Shown: in pieces, positions 1 to 8,677 of the stretch
Position numbering within the stretch: the stretch's first letter is position 1
How the letters are laid out: each line of letters begins with the position of its first letter
Assembly: GCF_041435195.1 (NCBI RefSeq)
Contig: NZ_CP108106.1
Span: 5,371,501-5,435,500, forward strand
DNA: 64,000 nucleotides
DNA from: Streptomyces sp. NBC_00224
Lineage (GTDB): Bacteria > Actinomycetota > Actinomycetes > Streptomycetales > Streptomycetaceae
Direction: 5' to 3'
The notes under the pieces: generated by a model
What the model saw: only the letters and a program-made list of their open reading frames with translations
Databases searched by the model: none
Told to the model about the DNA's origin: nothing
Program-made: the position numbers and the translations under genes

Positions 1-1275
1 CGCCTGCCCGAACGGGACGTCCATGCGCAGCCGCAGCGTCACCTCCGGGCGCCCGAGGACCTCAAGGGGCGGCCCGTCGTCCGGCACCGCGAAGTCGAAC
101 GCCGCCGAGTGCGCGTCCTCGGCGCGCTGGTCCGGCGGCAGGTCGCCGTCGTTGCCGAACGGGAAGAAGCGGCCCGCGTCCAGGCCGGTGTGCTGCGGCG
201 AGTCGACCCGGACCGGGGCGCCCCCGAGCGCGTACGGGACGGGGGTGACGTGCGGCGAGGGCCACGCCGGGTCGCCGACCCAGCGGCCGGGCAACTCCTC
301 GTACACCGTGGCGGGCCGGTGCGACTCGCTGATCCAGGAGCGCAGCAGCGGCTCCTCCATGACCCCGCTGTCCTTGCCCTTGAGCCAGTGGTCCCACCAG
401 CGCAGCGTCTCCTGGAGGAAGCCGATGGCCGGTCCCGGCGGCAGCCCCCGGTCGGGGTACTGGTGCGACCACGGCCCGATCAGTCCGCGCACCCGGTCGG
501 CGGGCAGGTGCTCCACCAGGCGCAGCACGGTGTCCCGGTACGGGTCGTGCCAGCCGCCCACCGCGAGCACCGCCGCACCGATCGCCCCGTAGTCCTCGCG
601 GACACTGCCGTGCTTCCAGTAGTCGTCGCGGGTCTGGTGCGCCAGCCAGGTGTGGATGTAGGGCTCCATGGCCTCCAGGCGCGTCAGCCACATGTCCCGC
701 CACTGGTCGCCGACGTACGCCGGGTCCGGCGGTCGCGCCGTGAACGCCAGCATCGTCGCCGCCCAGGCGTGCATGTCCACGGCGAGGACGGAACCTCCCA
801 GGTAGTGCACGTCGTTGTCATAGCGGTCGTCCGACGAGCAGACCGTGACGACCGCCTTGAGCGGCTCGGGCGCGAGGGCCGCGATCTGGAGGGAGTTGAA
901 GCCGCCCCAGGAGATCCCGAACATGCCGACCTTGCCGTCGCACCAGGGCTGCGCGGCGAGCCAGTCGACGACCGCGACCCCGTCCGCGAGCTCCCGCGCG
1001 TCGTACTCGTCGCCCGGCAGGCCCTCGCTGTTGCCGTGCCCGCGCACATCGACGCGCACGGAGGCGTAGCCGTGTCCCGCGTACCAGGGATGGCGCTGCC
1101 AGTCGCGCGGCGCGGTCCAGTCGGTGAGCCGGTACGGCAGGTATTCGAGCAGCGCCGGTACGGGCTCGTCGGTCACCGGGCGCCAGATCCGGGCGTAGAG
1201 GAGCGTCCCGTCCGGGAGCGGAATACGCACGTCCACGTGGGTGGTCTCGTACGGGAAGTCGGTTCGGATCCGCAT
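1..1275 (-). CDS. CocE/NonD (S15-like) hydrolase, partial at left edge
   Basis: The reading frame is open to the left edge, so 425 codons are visible and the C-terminal end is missing. The start ATG at 1275 gives MRIRTDFPYETTHVDVRIPL. An alpha/beta-hydrolase nucleophile motif GISWGG places the catalytic Ser near residue 122. The pattern (N-terminal hydrolase, RGHGNSEG strand, GPWSHQYPD, then a beta-rich C-terminal part) fits the X-Pro dipeptidyl-peptidase S15 / CocE-NonD family, cytoplasmic serine hydrolases of esters or peptides. The substrate cannot be told from sequence. It lies 17 nt downstream of the POT transporter on the same strand, so the two may be co-transcribed, which would suit peptide uptake followed by cleavage; that link is inference. 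Confidence 0.85.
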   Translation of the reverse strand, partial: MRIRTDFPYETTHVDVRIPLPDGTLLYARIWRPVTDEPVPALLEYLPYRLTDWTAPRDWQRHPWYAGHGYASVRVDVRGHGNSEGLPGDEYDARELADGVAVVDWLAAQPWCDGKVGMFGISWGGFNSLQIAALAPEPLKAVVTVCSSDDRYDNDVHYLGGSVLAVDMHAWAATMLAFTARPPDPAYVGDQWRDMWLTRLEAMEPYIHTWLAHQTRDDYWKHGSVREDYGAIGAAVLAVGGWHDPYRDTVLRLVEHLPADRVRGLIGPWSHQYPDRGLPPGPAIGFLQETLRWWDHWLKGKDSGVMEEPLLRSWISESHRPATVYEELPGRWVGDPAWPSPHVTPVPYALGGAPVRVDSPQHTGLDAGRFFPFGNDGDLPPDQRAEDAHSAAFDFAVPDDGPPLEVLGRPEVTLRLRMDVPFGQA

Positions 1276-1292
1276 GGCAGCCTCGCAGGACC

Positions 1293-2804
1293 TCAGTGGA
1301 CGGGGTGCATGGTGCGCTTGAGCCAGGGCGCGGCAGCGATCACCGCGAGGCCGGCCGCCACCGCGATCGCGCCGTTGACGCCGAAGTAGGCGGCGTTGGA
1401 GACCTTTCCGTAGACCTTCACGGTCTGCGCCTGGATGCCGTTGGCGAGCGCGAGGGAGAGGAACCAGAGCGACATGGTCTGGCTGGCGAAGGCCTTCGGG
1501 GCGAGCTTGGTCGTCGCCGACATCCCGGAGGTCTCCAGAAGGACGTCGCCGAGCCCGAGCAGCAGATACGAGCCGACGATCCACCAGGCCGCCATCCGGT
1601 ACGAGTCGGAGCCCTGCCCGGCCGTCGGCACCACCATCAGCAGGAACGAGAGCCCGCCGAGTACCACCCCGAACGCGATCTTGTTGGAGGCGTGCGGCTG
1701 GCGCGGCCCCATCCGGGACCAGACCGCCGCGACCACCGGCGCCAGCGCCACCTCGAAGGCGCCGAGCGCCGAGGCGTACCAGCTCGCCGGGAAGTGGAAG
1801 CCGAGGATCTCGGTGCGGGCGTTGGTCGACGCGAGCAGCATCATCGTCGAATACGCCTGGAAGAGGATGAAGTTGAAGACCACCGAGGCGAGGAAGAGCA
1901 CCACATAGGGGCGCAGCCGCCCGCGCTCCTCCGCACTCACCCGGGGGCTGCGGAACATCACCGTGAAGTACACCGCCGGGGCGATCACCGAGATCACCGT
2001 CAGCGCGTCCACGAACCGGCCCATGGTCAGCCAGCCCGCCAGCGAGAGCGCCCCGGCCAGCAGCCCGGCCGCCACCGCGCCGAGCGCCAACAGCCGCACC
2101 GCCCGGCGCATCCCCTCGGGCGGCAGCGCGAACTCGGCCGCGTGCCGGCGCCCGGCCAGCTGCCGACGCCCGGCCACGTACTGGACGAGCCCGAACGTCA
2201 TCCCGACCGCCGCCGCCGAGAAACCCCAGTGCCAGCCCTTGTGGTCGCCGAGCCAGCCGGTGATCAGCGGCCCCAGGAAGGCGCCGATGTTGATGCCCAT
2301 GTAGTAGAGCGCGAACCCGGCGTCGCGGCGCTCGTCGTCGGTGCGGTAGAGCTTGCCCACCATCGAGGCCACATTGGGCTTGAGCAGGCCCGTACCGGCG
2401 CTGATCAGGCCGAGCCCGGCCCAGGTCGCCGCCTGGGCGGGGACGGCCATCGTGTAGTGGCCGCAGGCGATCAGGACGCCGCCGTACAGGACCGCGCGGT
2501 ACGAGCCGAGGATGCGGTCCGCGAGCCAGCCGCCCGCGACCGAGACCAGATAGACGAGCGTTCCGTACGCCGCCGAGACCGAGGCCGCCGTGGCCGCGTC
2601 CAGGCCCATGCCGCCGTGCGCCACGGTGTCGGCGAAGTAGAGGACCAGGATCGCCTGCATCCCCAGGAAGGAGAAGCGCTCCCAGACCTCAAGGCCGGAG
2701 AGCGTCAGCAACCCCTTCGGGTGGCCGAGGAAGGCGTGGTCGTCCCCGGGCGGCGGCCGCTCGGCGCCGGGGTCGGGCACGGTGTCGGTGGTCGTTCCGG
2801 ACAA
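1293..2804 (-). CDS. POT/PTR2-family proton-coupled oligopeptide transporter
   Basis: A polytopic inner-membrane MFS protein of about 503 residues. The motif MGINIGAFLGPLITGWLGD is the PTR2 signature, and GLEVWERFSFLGMQAILVLYF near the N-terminus is the usual ExxERF-type first helix of proton-coupled di/tripeptide symporters. The frame is open upstream to 2948, but I chose the TTG at 2804 because AGGAG lies 8 nt before it (complement of 2813-2817); a GTG at 2813 overlaps that site and is less likely. The CocE-like hydrolase follows in the same direction. Divergent from the prenyl synthase gene. Peptide import is a family inference; the exact substrate is unknown. Confidence 0.88.
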   Translation of the reverse strand: MSGTTTDTVPDPGAERPPPGDDHAFLGHPKGLLTLSGLEVWERFSFLGMQAILVLYFADTVAHGGMGLDAATAASVSAAYGTLVYLVSVAGGWLADRILGSYRAVLYGGVLIACGHYTMAVPAQAATWAGLGLISAGTGLLKPNVASMVGKLYRTDDERRDAGFALYYMGINIGAFLGPLITGWLGDHKGWHWGFSAAAVGMTFGLVQYVAGRRQLAGRRHAAEFALPPEGMRRAVRLLALGAVAAGLLAGALSLAGWLTMGRFVDALTVISVIAPAVYFTVMFRSPRVSAEERGRLRPYVVLFLASVVFNFILFQAYSTMMLLASTNARTEILGFHFPASWYASALGAFEVALAPVVAAVWSRMGPRQPHASNKIAFGVVLGGLSFLLMVVPTAGQGSDSYRMAAWWIVGSYLLLGLGDVLLETSGMSATTKLAPKAFASQTMSLWFLSLALANGIQAQTVKVYGKVSNAAYFGVNGAIAVAAGLAVIAAAPWLKRTMHPVH

Positions 2805-2982
2805 AAGGTCCACTCCTGATCGTATGAGCTGATCACGAACATACCGGGGTCCATCGGGCTGTGCGCGGGGGGTGACGGGAAGGCGCCAGCGGTGATCGAA
2901 CAGCGACCGGATACGCTGACTTGAGTGAAGGCAGCGACACATCGACAATCCGTGTGATCGTCAGCAGACAGGAGTACCCCTC
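2805..2982. promoter_or_regulatory. Divergent promoter region, POT transporter / polyprenyl synthase
   Basis: This 178-bp non-coding stretch separates two divergent genes and must hold both promoters. A CAGGAG ribosome site precedes the GTG at 2983. I see no convincing operator. Confidence 0.5.
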
Positions 2983-3993
2983 GTGACCGTCGTCGGGCCG
3001 TTCGGGCTGAGCGTGCGGGACCAGGCTCTTGAAGCCGATGTCCAGACCGGATTGGCGGCAGTCGAGGCGGGCCTGCTCGACGCCACCAAGAGCGAGGTCC
3101 CCTTCATCACGGAGGCCGCGCAGCACCTCGTGCGCGCGGGCGGCAAACGCTTCCGGCCGCTGCTCGTGATGCTCTCGGCGCAGTTCGGCGACCCCTACGC
3201 GCCGGGTGTGGTGCCCTCGGCGGTGGTGGTCGAGCTCACGCATCTGGCGACGCTCTACCACGACGACGTCATGGACGAGGCCGAGGTGCGGCGCGGGGTG
3301 CCCAGCGCCAACGTCCGCTGGGGCAACTCGGTCGCGGTCCTCACCGGCGACTTCCTGTTCGCCCGCGCCTCGCACATACTGGCCGACCTGGGCCCGGAGG
3401 CCGTGCGCATCCAGGCCGAGGCGTTCGAACGGCTGGTCACCGGCCAGATCCTGGAGACCGCGGGGCCGCGCGACGGCCGCGACCCGGTGGACCACTACCT
3501 CGACGTGCTCGCGGGCAAGACCGGTTCGCTGGTGGCCGTCTCCGGCCGGTTCGGCGCGATGATGTCGGGCGCCGACGAGTCGGTCGTCGACATCCTCACG
3601 CAGTACGGCGAGCGGCTCGGCACCGCGTTCCAGCTGGCCGACGACGTCCTGGACATCGCCAGCGACTCGCACGAGTCCGGCAAGACCCCCGGCACCGACC
3701 TGCGCGAGGGCATCCCGACGCTGCCGGTCCTGCACCTGCGGGCGCAGGCCGCCCAGCACGGCCGCCCGGAGGACCTGGAGCTCGTCGCGCTGCTCGACGG
3801 CGACCTGACGGACGACGCCCGGCACGCCGAGGCACTGCGCCGGCTGCGGGTGCACCCGGCGCTCGAACAGGCCCGCAGGGACACCGTGAGGTACGCGGAG
3901 GAGGCCCGCGCCACGCTGGCGCCGCTGCCGGAGTGCTACGCGAAGTCGGCTCTGGAGGAGCTGTGCGACGCGGTGGTGCACCGGGCGGGTTAG
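2983..3993 (+). CDS. Polyprenyl diphosphate synthase (long-chain trans-isoprenyl)
   Basis: 336 residues, GTG start preceded by CAGGAG. It condenses isopentenyl diphosphate onto an allylic primer to make the side chain of menaquinone or a related polyprenyl diphosphate. The family motifs are visible in order: GGKRFRP, the first Asp-rich motif YHDDVMDEAEVRRG, the KTGSL segment and the second Asp-rich motif LADDVLDIASD. Length matches hepta/octaprenyl synthases. In actinomycetes such enzymes often feed menaquinone synthesis, which would serve the respiratory genes further right, but chain length cannot be read reliably here. Monocistronic: the lipoprotein gene downstream is on the other strand. 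Confidence 0.9.
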   Translation: MTVVGPFGLSVRDQALEADVQTGLAAVEAGLLDATKSEVPFITEAAQHLVRAGGKRFRPLLVMLSAQFGDPYAPGVVPSAVVVELTHLATLYHDDVMDEAEVRRGVPSANVRWGNSVAVLTGDFLFARASHILADLGPEAVRIQAEAFERLVTGQILETAGPRDGRDPVDHYLDVLAGKTGSLVAVSGRFGAMMSGADESVVDILTQYGERLGTAFQLADDVLDIASDSHESGKTPGTDLREGIPTLPVLHLRAQAAQHGRPEDLELVALLDGDLTDDARHAEALRRLRVHPALEQARRDTVRYAEEARATLAPLPECYAKSALEELCDAVVHRAG

Positions 3994-4065
3994 GACCCGT
4001 CTCCGCTGGTCCTGGTCCCGGTACCCGTCCGGTTCCTGTTCCCGTACTCGTTCCTGGTGCCCGTT

Positions 4066-4629
4066 CTAGTAGCCGGAGCCGTCCGGCGGTGTCATGACGC
4101 CGCCCGAGGTCGTGCCGCCGCCCGTGTCGGCCGTGGCCTTCGCCCCGGTCGGGGTGATCGCGAACCAGGTGCCGCCGGCGCCCTGACCGTACGCCTCGCG
4201 AGGCCCGTCGTCCTTGGCGTACCGGTAGAGCGGCCAGCCCGCGAGGGTCAACTGGGTGCTGCCGTCCGGGCGGGTGACCTTGCCGACCAGGGCCTTGTCG
4301 ATGCCCTTGACGGTCAGTGCGTCGGTGGCGGGGGCCGGGGGCCAGATCGCGGCGCAGGCGGCCAGGCAGTTCGAGTGGGACGGCTTCGCGGTGTCCTTGT
4401 CGAAGCGGTACAGGACGTATCCGTCGCTGTCGGTGACGACCGTGCCGACCTTGTCGACCTCGGTGGCGCTGAGCGCGGGGGCGGCCGGATTCGGGGTCGC
4501 GGGGGCCGTCGTGGTGGTCGACGGCTTCTCGGTCTTGCTGCTGTTGCTGCTTCCGCACCCCGTGGCGGCCAGCGCGAGGACGGCTGTCCCGGCGGCAGCG
4601 CCGACGGCGATGCGGTGGACGGTGAGCAT
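4066..4629 (-). CDS. Secreted-repeat lipoprotein (Lipoprotein_15 type)
   Basis: 187 residues. The N-terminus has a signal peptide with a lipobox LAATGC, so it should be lipid-anchored on the outer face of the membrane at that Cys. The mature part has a Thr/Pro-rich linker and two copies of the repeat typified by GYVLYRFDKDTAKPS...CAAIWPP and PLYRYAKDDGPREA...FAITPTG, the 'secreted repeat of unknown function' (PF03640-like). Conserved Cys residues in the first repeat may pair. Function of the family is not known. The upstream region holds a perfect TGTGA-N6-TCACA palindrome, so cAMP-receptor-type control is likely. Confidence 0.8.
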   Translation of the reverse strand: MLTVHRIAVGAAAGTAVLALAATGCGSSNSSKTEKPSTTTTAPATPNPAAPALSATEVDKVGTVVTDSDGYVLYRFDKDTAKPSHSNCLAACAAIWPPAPATDALTVKGIDKALVGKVTRPDGSTQLTLAGWPLYRYAKDDGPREAYGQGAGGTWFAITPTGAKATADTGGGTTSGGVMTPPDGSGY

Positions 4630-4710
4630 GGCGATCCCCTTTTGTGGTGCCGGTTGCTCTCACTCAGGTGTACGGATTCCGGCCCAAAGCGACTCGAACA
4701 CCCGATCTGT

Positions 4711-4738
4711 CAATAGTGTGACCCAGGTCACACTATTG
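4711..4738. promoter_or_regulatory. Perfect 28-bp palindrome containing a CRP-type site
   Basis: Arms CAATAGTGTGACC and GGTCACACTATTG are exact reverse complements around a CA centre. The core TGTGACCCAGGTCACA at 4717-4732 fits the TGTGA-N6-TCACA consensus of CRP/FNR-family proteins. It lies about 80 bp upstream of the lipoprotein start. Confidence 0.75.
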
Positions 4739-5097
4739 AGTGTCCGGTGATGCTGTGCAAACGGTCGCATACCTGGTGAAACGATAGTGAAACGGGATCG
4801 GGGGAGCACCTCGCGGACGTCGTCGCCGTAGGGGTCGGGCGGTGGTGACGGTGTCCGGGGTGCGAGCCGGGGCGCGGGCCGATGTGCGGGCTGTACCTGA
4901 AGGCGGCTCAACCCGGAGCGCACCGAGGTTGGTTGGCGGTGGCGGGAAGCAATCCCGCCTGGCCTCGGTGGAGTTGGCGATTCTGACAGGTACGCGACGT
5001 ACAACCCCTACTGGTCGGGGGAGGTCTGGGGCGCTGGTGTCATCCCAGAGAGGTACACGAGGTTGCTCCCGAGGGGTGACGCCTGACGGCGGCTGAT

Positions 5098-5129
5098 TTG
5101 GTCAGATTGAGAACACCACTCCTGACCAA
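5098..5129. promoter_or_regulatory. Inverted repeat upstream of LolA-like gene
   Basis: TTGGTCAG and CTGACCAA are 8-bp inverted arms separated by 16 bp, about 80 to 110 bp before the LolA-like start. It may be an operator; no known regulator is implied. Confidence 0.4.
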
Positions 5130-5209
5130 TTCGGGTGAGAATGGCGGCGCGGGGTGGACAGAGCGCAGCACTACGGACGGACGCCGCCGACCACGGAGGT
5201 AAGGCACAC

Positions 5210-6466
5210 ATGGCACCGAACGACAGCGCACACACCACCGAGGAGGCCGGGGACCTCGTCGCGGGCCGCCGCAAGGCCGCGCGGTATCTGGTCCCGGTCG
5301 CGGTGGCGGGGGTGGCGGCCGCAACCATCGGGCTGGTCCCGGCGCTCGCGGCTTCAGGTGATCCGGATCTGCCGAAGATCAGCGCACAGCAGCTCATCGA
5401 GAAGATCGCCGCGTCGGACGCCCAGCAGCTCTCCGGCACGGTGAAGATCAAGACCGACCTGGGCCTGCCGTCCTTCGGCGGCCTCGGCTCCTTCGCCCCC
5501 AAGGGCGGCGCGGGCAAGGGCGGCTCGTCCGCCTCGCCCGACAGCAAGCTGATGGAGCTGGCCTCCGGCTCGCACACCCTGCGGGTCGCGGCCGACGGCC
5601 CGGACAAGCAGAAGCTGTCGGTGCTCGACAACGCGTCGGAGTACAGCGTCATCCACAGCGGGAACGACGTGTGGGCGTACGACAGCGCCTCGAACGAGGT
5701 GTACCACTCGAAGCGGGCCGGCGACGGCAAGAAGGAGCTCGGGGGCGACGCGGCCAAGCGCCACGGCCGCTCCGGCAAGGCTCCGGAGGCCCTGCCGACC
5801 ACGCCCAAGGCGATGGCCGAGCAGGCCTTGAAGTCGGTCGACCCGACCACCTCGGTGACCGTCGACGGCACGTCCCACGTGGCGGGCCGGGACGCCTACC
5901 AGCTGGTGATCAAGCCGAAGCAGTCCGGCTCGACGATCGGCGCGATCCGGATCGCGGTGGACGCGAAGAACGGGGTGCCGCTGAAGTTCACGCTCGCGCC
6001 GTCCGGCGGGGGCAAGGCCGTGATCGACGCGGGCTTCACCAAGGTCGACTTCGGCAAGCCGTCCGCCTCGACGTTCGACTTCACCCCGCCCAAGGGGGCG
6101 AAGGTCACCCAGGACGACGGCAAGGCGCACACGGACCGGGGCGACAAGGGCTTCAAGGGCTCCGACGGCAGCGAGTTCAAGGGCCTCAACGTCATCGGAA
6201 AGGGCTGGAACTCCATCGCCCGCCTCGACGTTCCAGGAGGTAAGGGCATCCCGACCGCACCTTCCGGCAAGGGCGGCAAGGGCGATGTCCCGCCGGAGGC
6301 CCGGAAGTTCCTCGACTCCCTGGGCGACAAGGTCACGGGCAAGTTCGGCTCGGGCACGGTCTACAAGACCCGCCTGATCAACGCGCTGGTGACGGACGAC
6401 GGCAAGGTGTTCGTGGGCGCGGTCACCAAGGACGCGCTGGTGAACGCGGCGAACGCGGCGAAGTAG
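5210..6466 (+). CDS. LolA-like secreted/membrane-anchored protein
   Basis: 418 residues. The ATG at 5210 follows GGAGGTAA by 7 nt, which is better than the upstream in-frame start at 5135. An N-terminal hydrophobic segment (YLVPVAVAGVAAATIGLVPALAA, roughly residues 25-47) acts as a signal or anchor. The exported part begins with SAQQLIEKIAASDAQQLSGTVK and alternates beta strands in the manner of LolA/LppX-type lipoprotein-carrier folds. It carries a Gly/Lys-rich insert. It stands about 110 bp before an ABC exporter on the same strand, a repeated pairing in streptomycetes as I recall, so a role in handling a lipid or lipoprotein cargo is possible. Direct evidence is absent. Confidence 0.7.
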   Translation: MAPNDSAHTTEEAGDLVAGRRKAARYLVPVAVAGVAAATIGLVPALAASGDPDLPKISAQQLIEKIAASDAQQLSGTVKIKTDLGLPSFGGLGSFAPKGGAGKGGSSASPDSKLMELASGSHTLRVAADGPDKQKLSVLDNASEYSVIHSGNDVWAYDSASNEVYHSKRAGDGKKELGGDAAKRHGRSGKAPEALPTTPKAMAEQALKSVDPTTSVTVDGTSHVAGRDAYQLVIKPKQSGSTIGAIRIAVDAKNGVPLKFTLAPSGGGKAVIDAGFTKVDFGKPSASTFDFTPPKGAKVTQDDGKAHTDRGDKGFKGSDGSEFKGLNVIGKGWNSIARLDVPGGKGIPTAPSGKGGKGDVPPEARKFLDSLGDKVTGKFGSGTVYKTRLINALVTDDGKVFVGAVTKDALVNAANAAK

Positions 6467-6572
6467 TGAGGGGGGAGGGGGGACTCGGGTCCCCCCTCGC
6501 AACCCCCTGAAATCTCAGCGGCACCCGGCCGAGGGGGTCCGGGGCGAAGTACCGGTTACGGAAAGGGGCGGG

Positions 6573-7520
6573 GTGGGGAACTCTCCATCGGTGATCGAGA
6601 CCCACGGTCTCAGCAAGCGCTACCGCGGCGGCCAACTCGCCGTGGACGGCCTCGACCTCACCGTCCCCAGCGGCAGCATCTTCGGCTTCCTCGGCCCCAA
6701 CGGCTCGGGCAAGACGACCACCATCCGCATGCTGATGGGCCTGATCGAGCCGACCTCCGGCACGGCCCGGGTCCTCGGCAGCCCCATGCCCCGCGCGGGG
6801 CGCACGGTCCTGCCACAGGTGGGCGCCCTGATCGAGGGCCCCGCGCTGTACGGATTCCTGTCCGGCCGCGACAACCTCGTACGGTACGACTCGGCCGACC
6901 CGACCGCCGACCCCCGCACCCGCGCGAGCCGGGTCGCCCACGCCCTGGAGCGGGTCGGGCTCGCCGCCGCCTCCGGCAAGAAGGCGCGGGCGTACTCGCT
7001 GGGCATGAAGCAGCGGCTCGGGCTCGCGTCCGCGCTGCTCCAGCCCCGCAAGCTGCTGGTCCTGGACGAGCCGACCAACGGCCTCGACCCGCAGGGCATG
7101 CGGGAGATCCGCGCCCTGGTGCGGGAGCTCGCGGCCGACGGCACCACGGTCTTCCTCTCCTCGCACCTCCTGGACGAGATCGAGCAGGTCTGTACGCACG
7201 CGGCGGTGATGACCCAGGGCCGTCTGGTCGTCCAGGGCGAGGTCGCCGAACTCTCGGCGGGCAACCGGGGCCGGCTCGCCGTCACCACCCCGGACCCGGC
7301 CGACGCGGCCCGGCTGCTCAAGGAGCGCGGGGTCGCGGACGTGACCGTGGACGGAGACCGCGTGACGGGCGAAGTCCCGCCGGACGACGTGGAACTGGCG
7401 GAGCTCAACGCCGCGCTGGTGCACGGCGGCGTACGGGTGAGGGCCTTCGGGGTCGAACGGGCCTCGCTGGAGGACGCGTTCGTGGCACTGACGGGGGAGG
7501 GGTTCGATGTCGCGGGCTGA
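6573..7520 (+). CDS. ABC transporter ATP-binding protein
   Basis: 315 residues, GTG start. Walker A is GPNGSGKTT, the signature helix is YSLGMKQRLGLA, Walker B is LLVLDEPTNGLDPQG, and an H-loop sits in TTVFLSSHLL. The C-terminal 80 residues form the accessory domain common in DrrA/CcmA-type exporters. It is coupled to the next gene: the permease ATG lies 14 nt inside the end of this gene, so translation is likely linked. The substrate is unknown; such two-gene exporters commonly move antibiotics, lipids or peptides. Confidence 0.92.
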   Translation: MGNSPSVIETHGLSKRYRGGQLAVDGLDLTVPSGSIFGFLGPNGSGKTTTIRMLMGLIEPTSGTARVLGSPMPRAGRTVLPQVGALIEGPALYGFLSGRDNLVRYDSADPTADPRTRASRVAHALERVGLAAASGKKARAYSLGMKQRLGLASALLQPRKLLVLDEPTNGLDPQGMREIRALVRELAADGTTVFLSSHLLDEIEQVCTHAAVMTQGRLVVQGEVAELSAGNRGRLAVTTPDPADAARLLKERGVADVTVDGDRVTGEVPPDDVELAELNAALVHGGVRVRAFGVERASLEDAFVALTGEGFDVAG

Positions 7521-8526
7521 GGTGAACGCAACGGAGGATGTGCCCACGTCGGCGCCCCCGCCGGGCCCGGACGCGGCACGGACCACAGAGGCCGGGTCCG
7601 CCACAGAGGCGGAGACGGCCGAGGCCGCGCAGGCCACAGAGGTCCAGGCCGCCCCGGACGGGCCGGGCCCCGGGGTCCGGCGGCCCAGCCCGCTCTGGGC
7701 GCTCGGGCTCTTCCGGTCCGAGCTGGTCACCGTCGTGCGGCGGTGGCGCACCCTCGCGCTGCTCGGGGTGCTGGCGGCCGTCCCGATCCTGATCGGCATC
7801 GCCGTGAAGATCGAGACGAGCGACGGCGGCACGGCCGGTCCCAGCGGCGGTGACGGCCCGGCCTTCATCTCGCAGGTCACCAACAACGGGCTCTTCCTCG
7901 TCTTCGCGGGGCTCGCCGCGACCCTTCCCGTCTTCCTGCCGATGGCGATCGGCGTGGTCGCGGGCGACGCGGTAGCGGGCGAGGCCAACAGCGGCACCCT
8001 GCGCTACCTCCTGGTCGCCCCGGCCGGGCGGACCAGGCTGCTGCTCGCCAAGTATGCGTCGGTGCTCGCGTTCTGCCTGCTGGCGACCCTGGTCGTGGCG
8101 GCGTCCGCGCTCGCCGTGGGTGCGCTGCTCTTCCCGCTCGGAGAGGTCACGACCATCTCCGGCACGCAGATATCGTTCGCGGACGGACTGGTGCGCGCGC
8201 TCGCGATCGCCGGGTTGGTGGCCCTGTCGCTGACCGGCGTGGCCGCGCTCGGCCTGTTCATCTCCACGCTCACCGGCAGCGGTGTCGCGGCGATGGCGGC
8301 GACGGTCGGCCTGCTGATCACCGTGCAGATCCTGGACCAGATCCCCCAGCTGCACGCGATACACCCGTATCTGTTCCCGCACTACTGGCTGTCCTTCGCG
8401 GACCTGCTGCGGGTGCCGGTCTACTGGGACCAGCTGGTGAAGAACCTGGAGCTGCAGGCGCTGTACGTGGCGGTGTTCGGCTCGGCGGCCTGGGCGCGCT
8501 TCACGGCGAAGGACATCACGGCCTGA
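7507..8526 (+). CDS. ABC-2 type transporter permease
   Basis: 339 residues. About 70 N-terminal residues are Ala/Glu/Pro/Thr-rich and likely disordered, then a cytoplasmic segment and roughly six hydrophobic helices (for example LALLGVLAAVPILIGIAVKI, YASVLAFCLLATLVVAASAL, GLVALSLTGVAALGLF) form an ABC-2 membrane domain. It overlaps the ATPase gene by 14 nt and is the partner subunit. A hairpin just downstream (8560-8596) probably ends the transcript. The substrate is unknown. Confidence 0.88.
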   Translation: MSRAEVNATEDVPTSAPPPGPDAARTTEAGSATEAETAEAAQATEVQAAPDGPGPGVRRPSPLWALGLFRSELVTVVRRWRTLALLGVLAAVPILIGIAVKIETSDGGTAGPSGGDGPAFISQVTNNGLFLVFAGLAATLPVFLPMAIGVVAGDAVAGEANSGTLRYLLVAPAGRTRLLLAKYASVLAFCLLATLVVAASALAVGALLFPLGEVTTISGTQISFADGLVRALAIAGLVALSLTGVAALGLFISTLTGSGVAAMAATVGLLITVQILDQIPQLHAIHPYLFPHYWLSFADLLRVPVYWDQLVKNLELQALYVAVFGSAAWARFTAKDITA

Positions 8527-8559
8527 AAACCGGACCCGGGAGGACGACGGAAGGGACGG

Positions 8560-8596
8560 GTCGTGCGAGCCGACCCCCGTGGCGGCTCGACACGAC
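8560..8596 (+). terminator. Hairpin terminator after the ABC permease
   Basis: GTCGTGCGAGCCG pairs with CGGCTCGACACGAC with one bulge around a 10-nt loop. No T-run follows, which is usual in Streptomyces. Confidence 0.55.
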
Positions 8597-8649
8597 ACGT
8601 GCCGTTTCCTCGGCACATTCTTGGAGCAGACCATTCCGCTGTCAATACG

Positions 8650-8671
8650 CTACGGACCGTTCTCGTAGACT
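8650..8671 (+). promoter_or_regulatory. Promoter with TAGACT -10 and CTACG/CGTAG repeat, tetR
   Basis: TAGACT at 8666-8671 fits an HrdB-type -10. It lies 6 nt before the GTG at 8678, so the transcript is probably leaderless. CTACG and CGTAG (8650-8654, 8664-8668) form a small inverted repeat overlapping it, a possible autoregulatory site. Confidence 0.5.
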
Positions 8672-8677
8672 CACCCC

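Larger units (their letters stand above)
4630..5209. other. 580-bp intergenic region
   Basis: Divergent spacer between the lipoprotein and the LolA-like gene. It holds the CRP-type palindrome at 4711-4738 and an inverted repeat at 5098-5129. No conserved open frame was recognised in the rest. Confidence 0.6.

Noticed and set aside
1296..2819. Long + strand frame over the POT transporter
   Set aside because: It is an Arg/Pro/His-rich mirror of a clear membrane protein gene; high-GC shadow.
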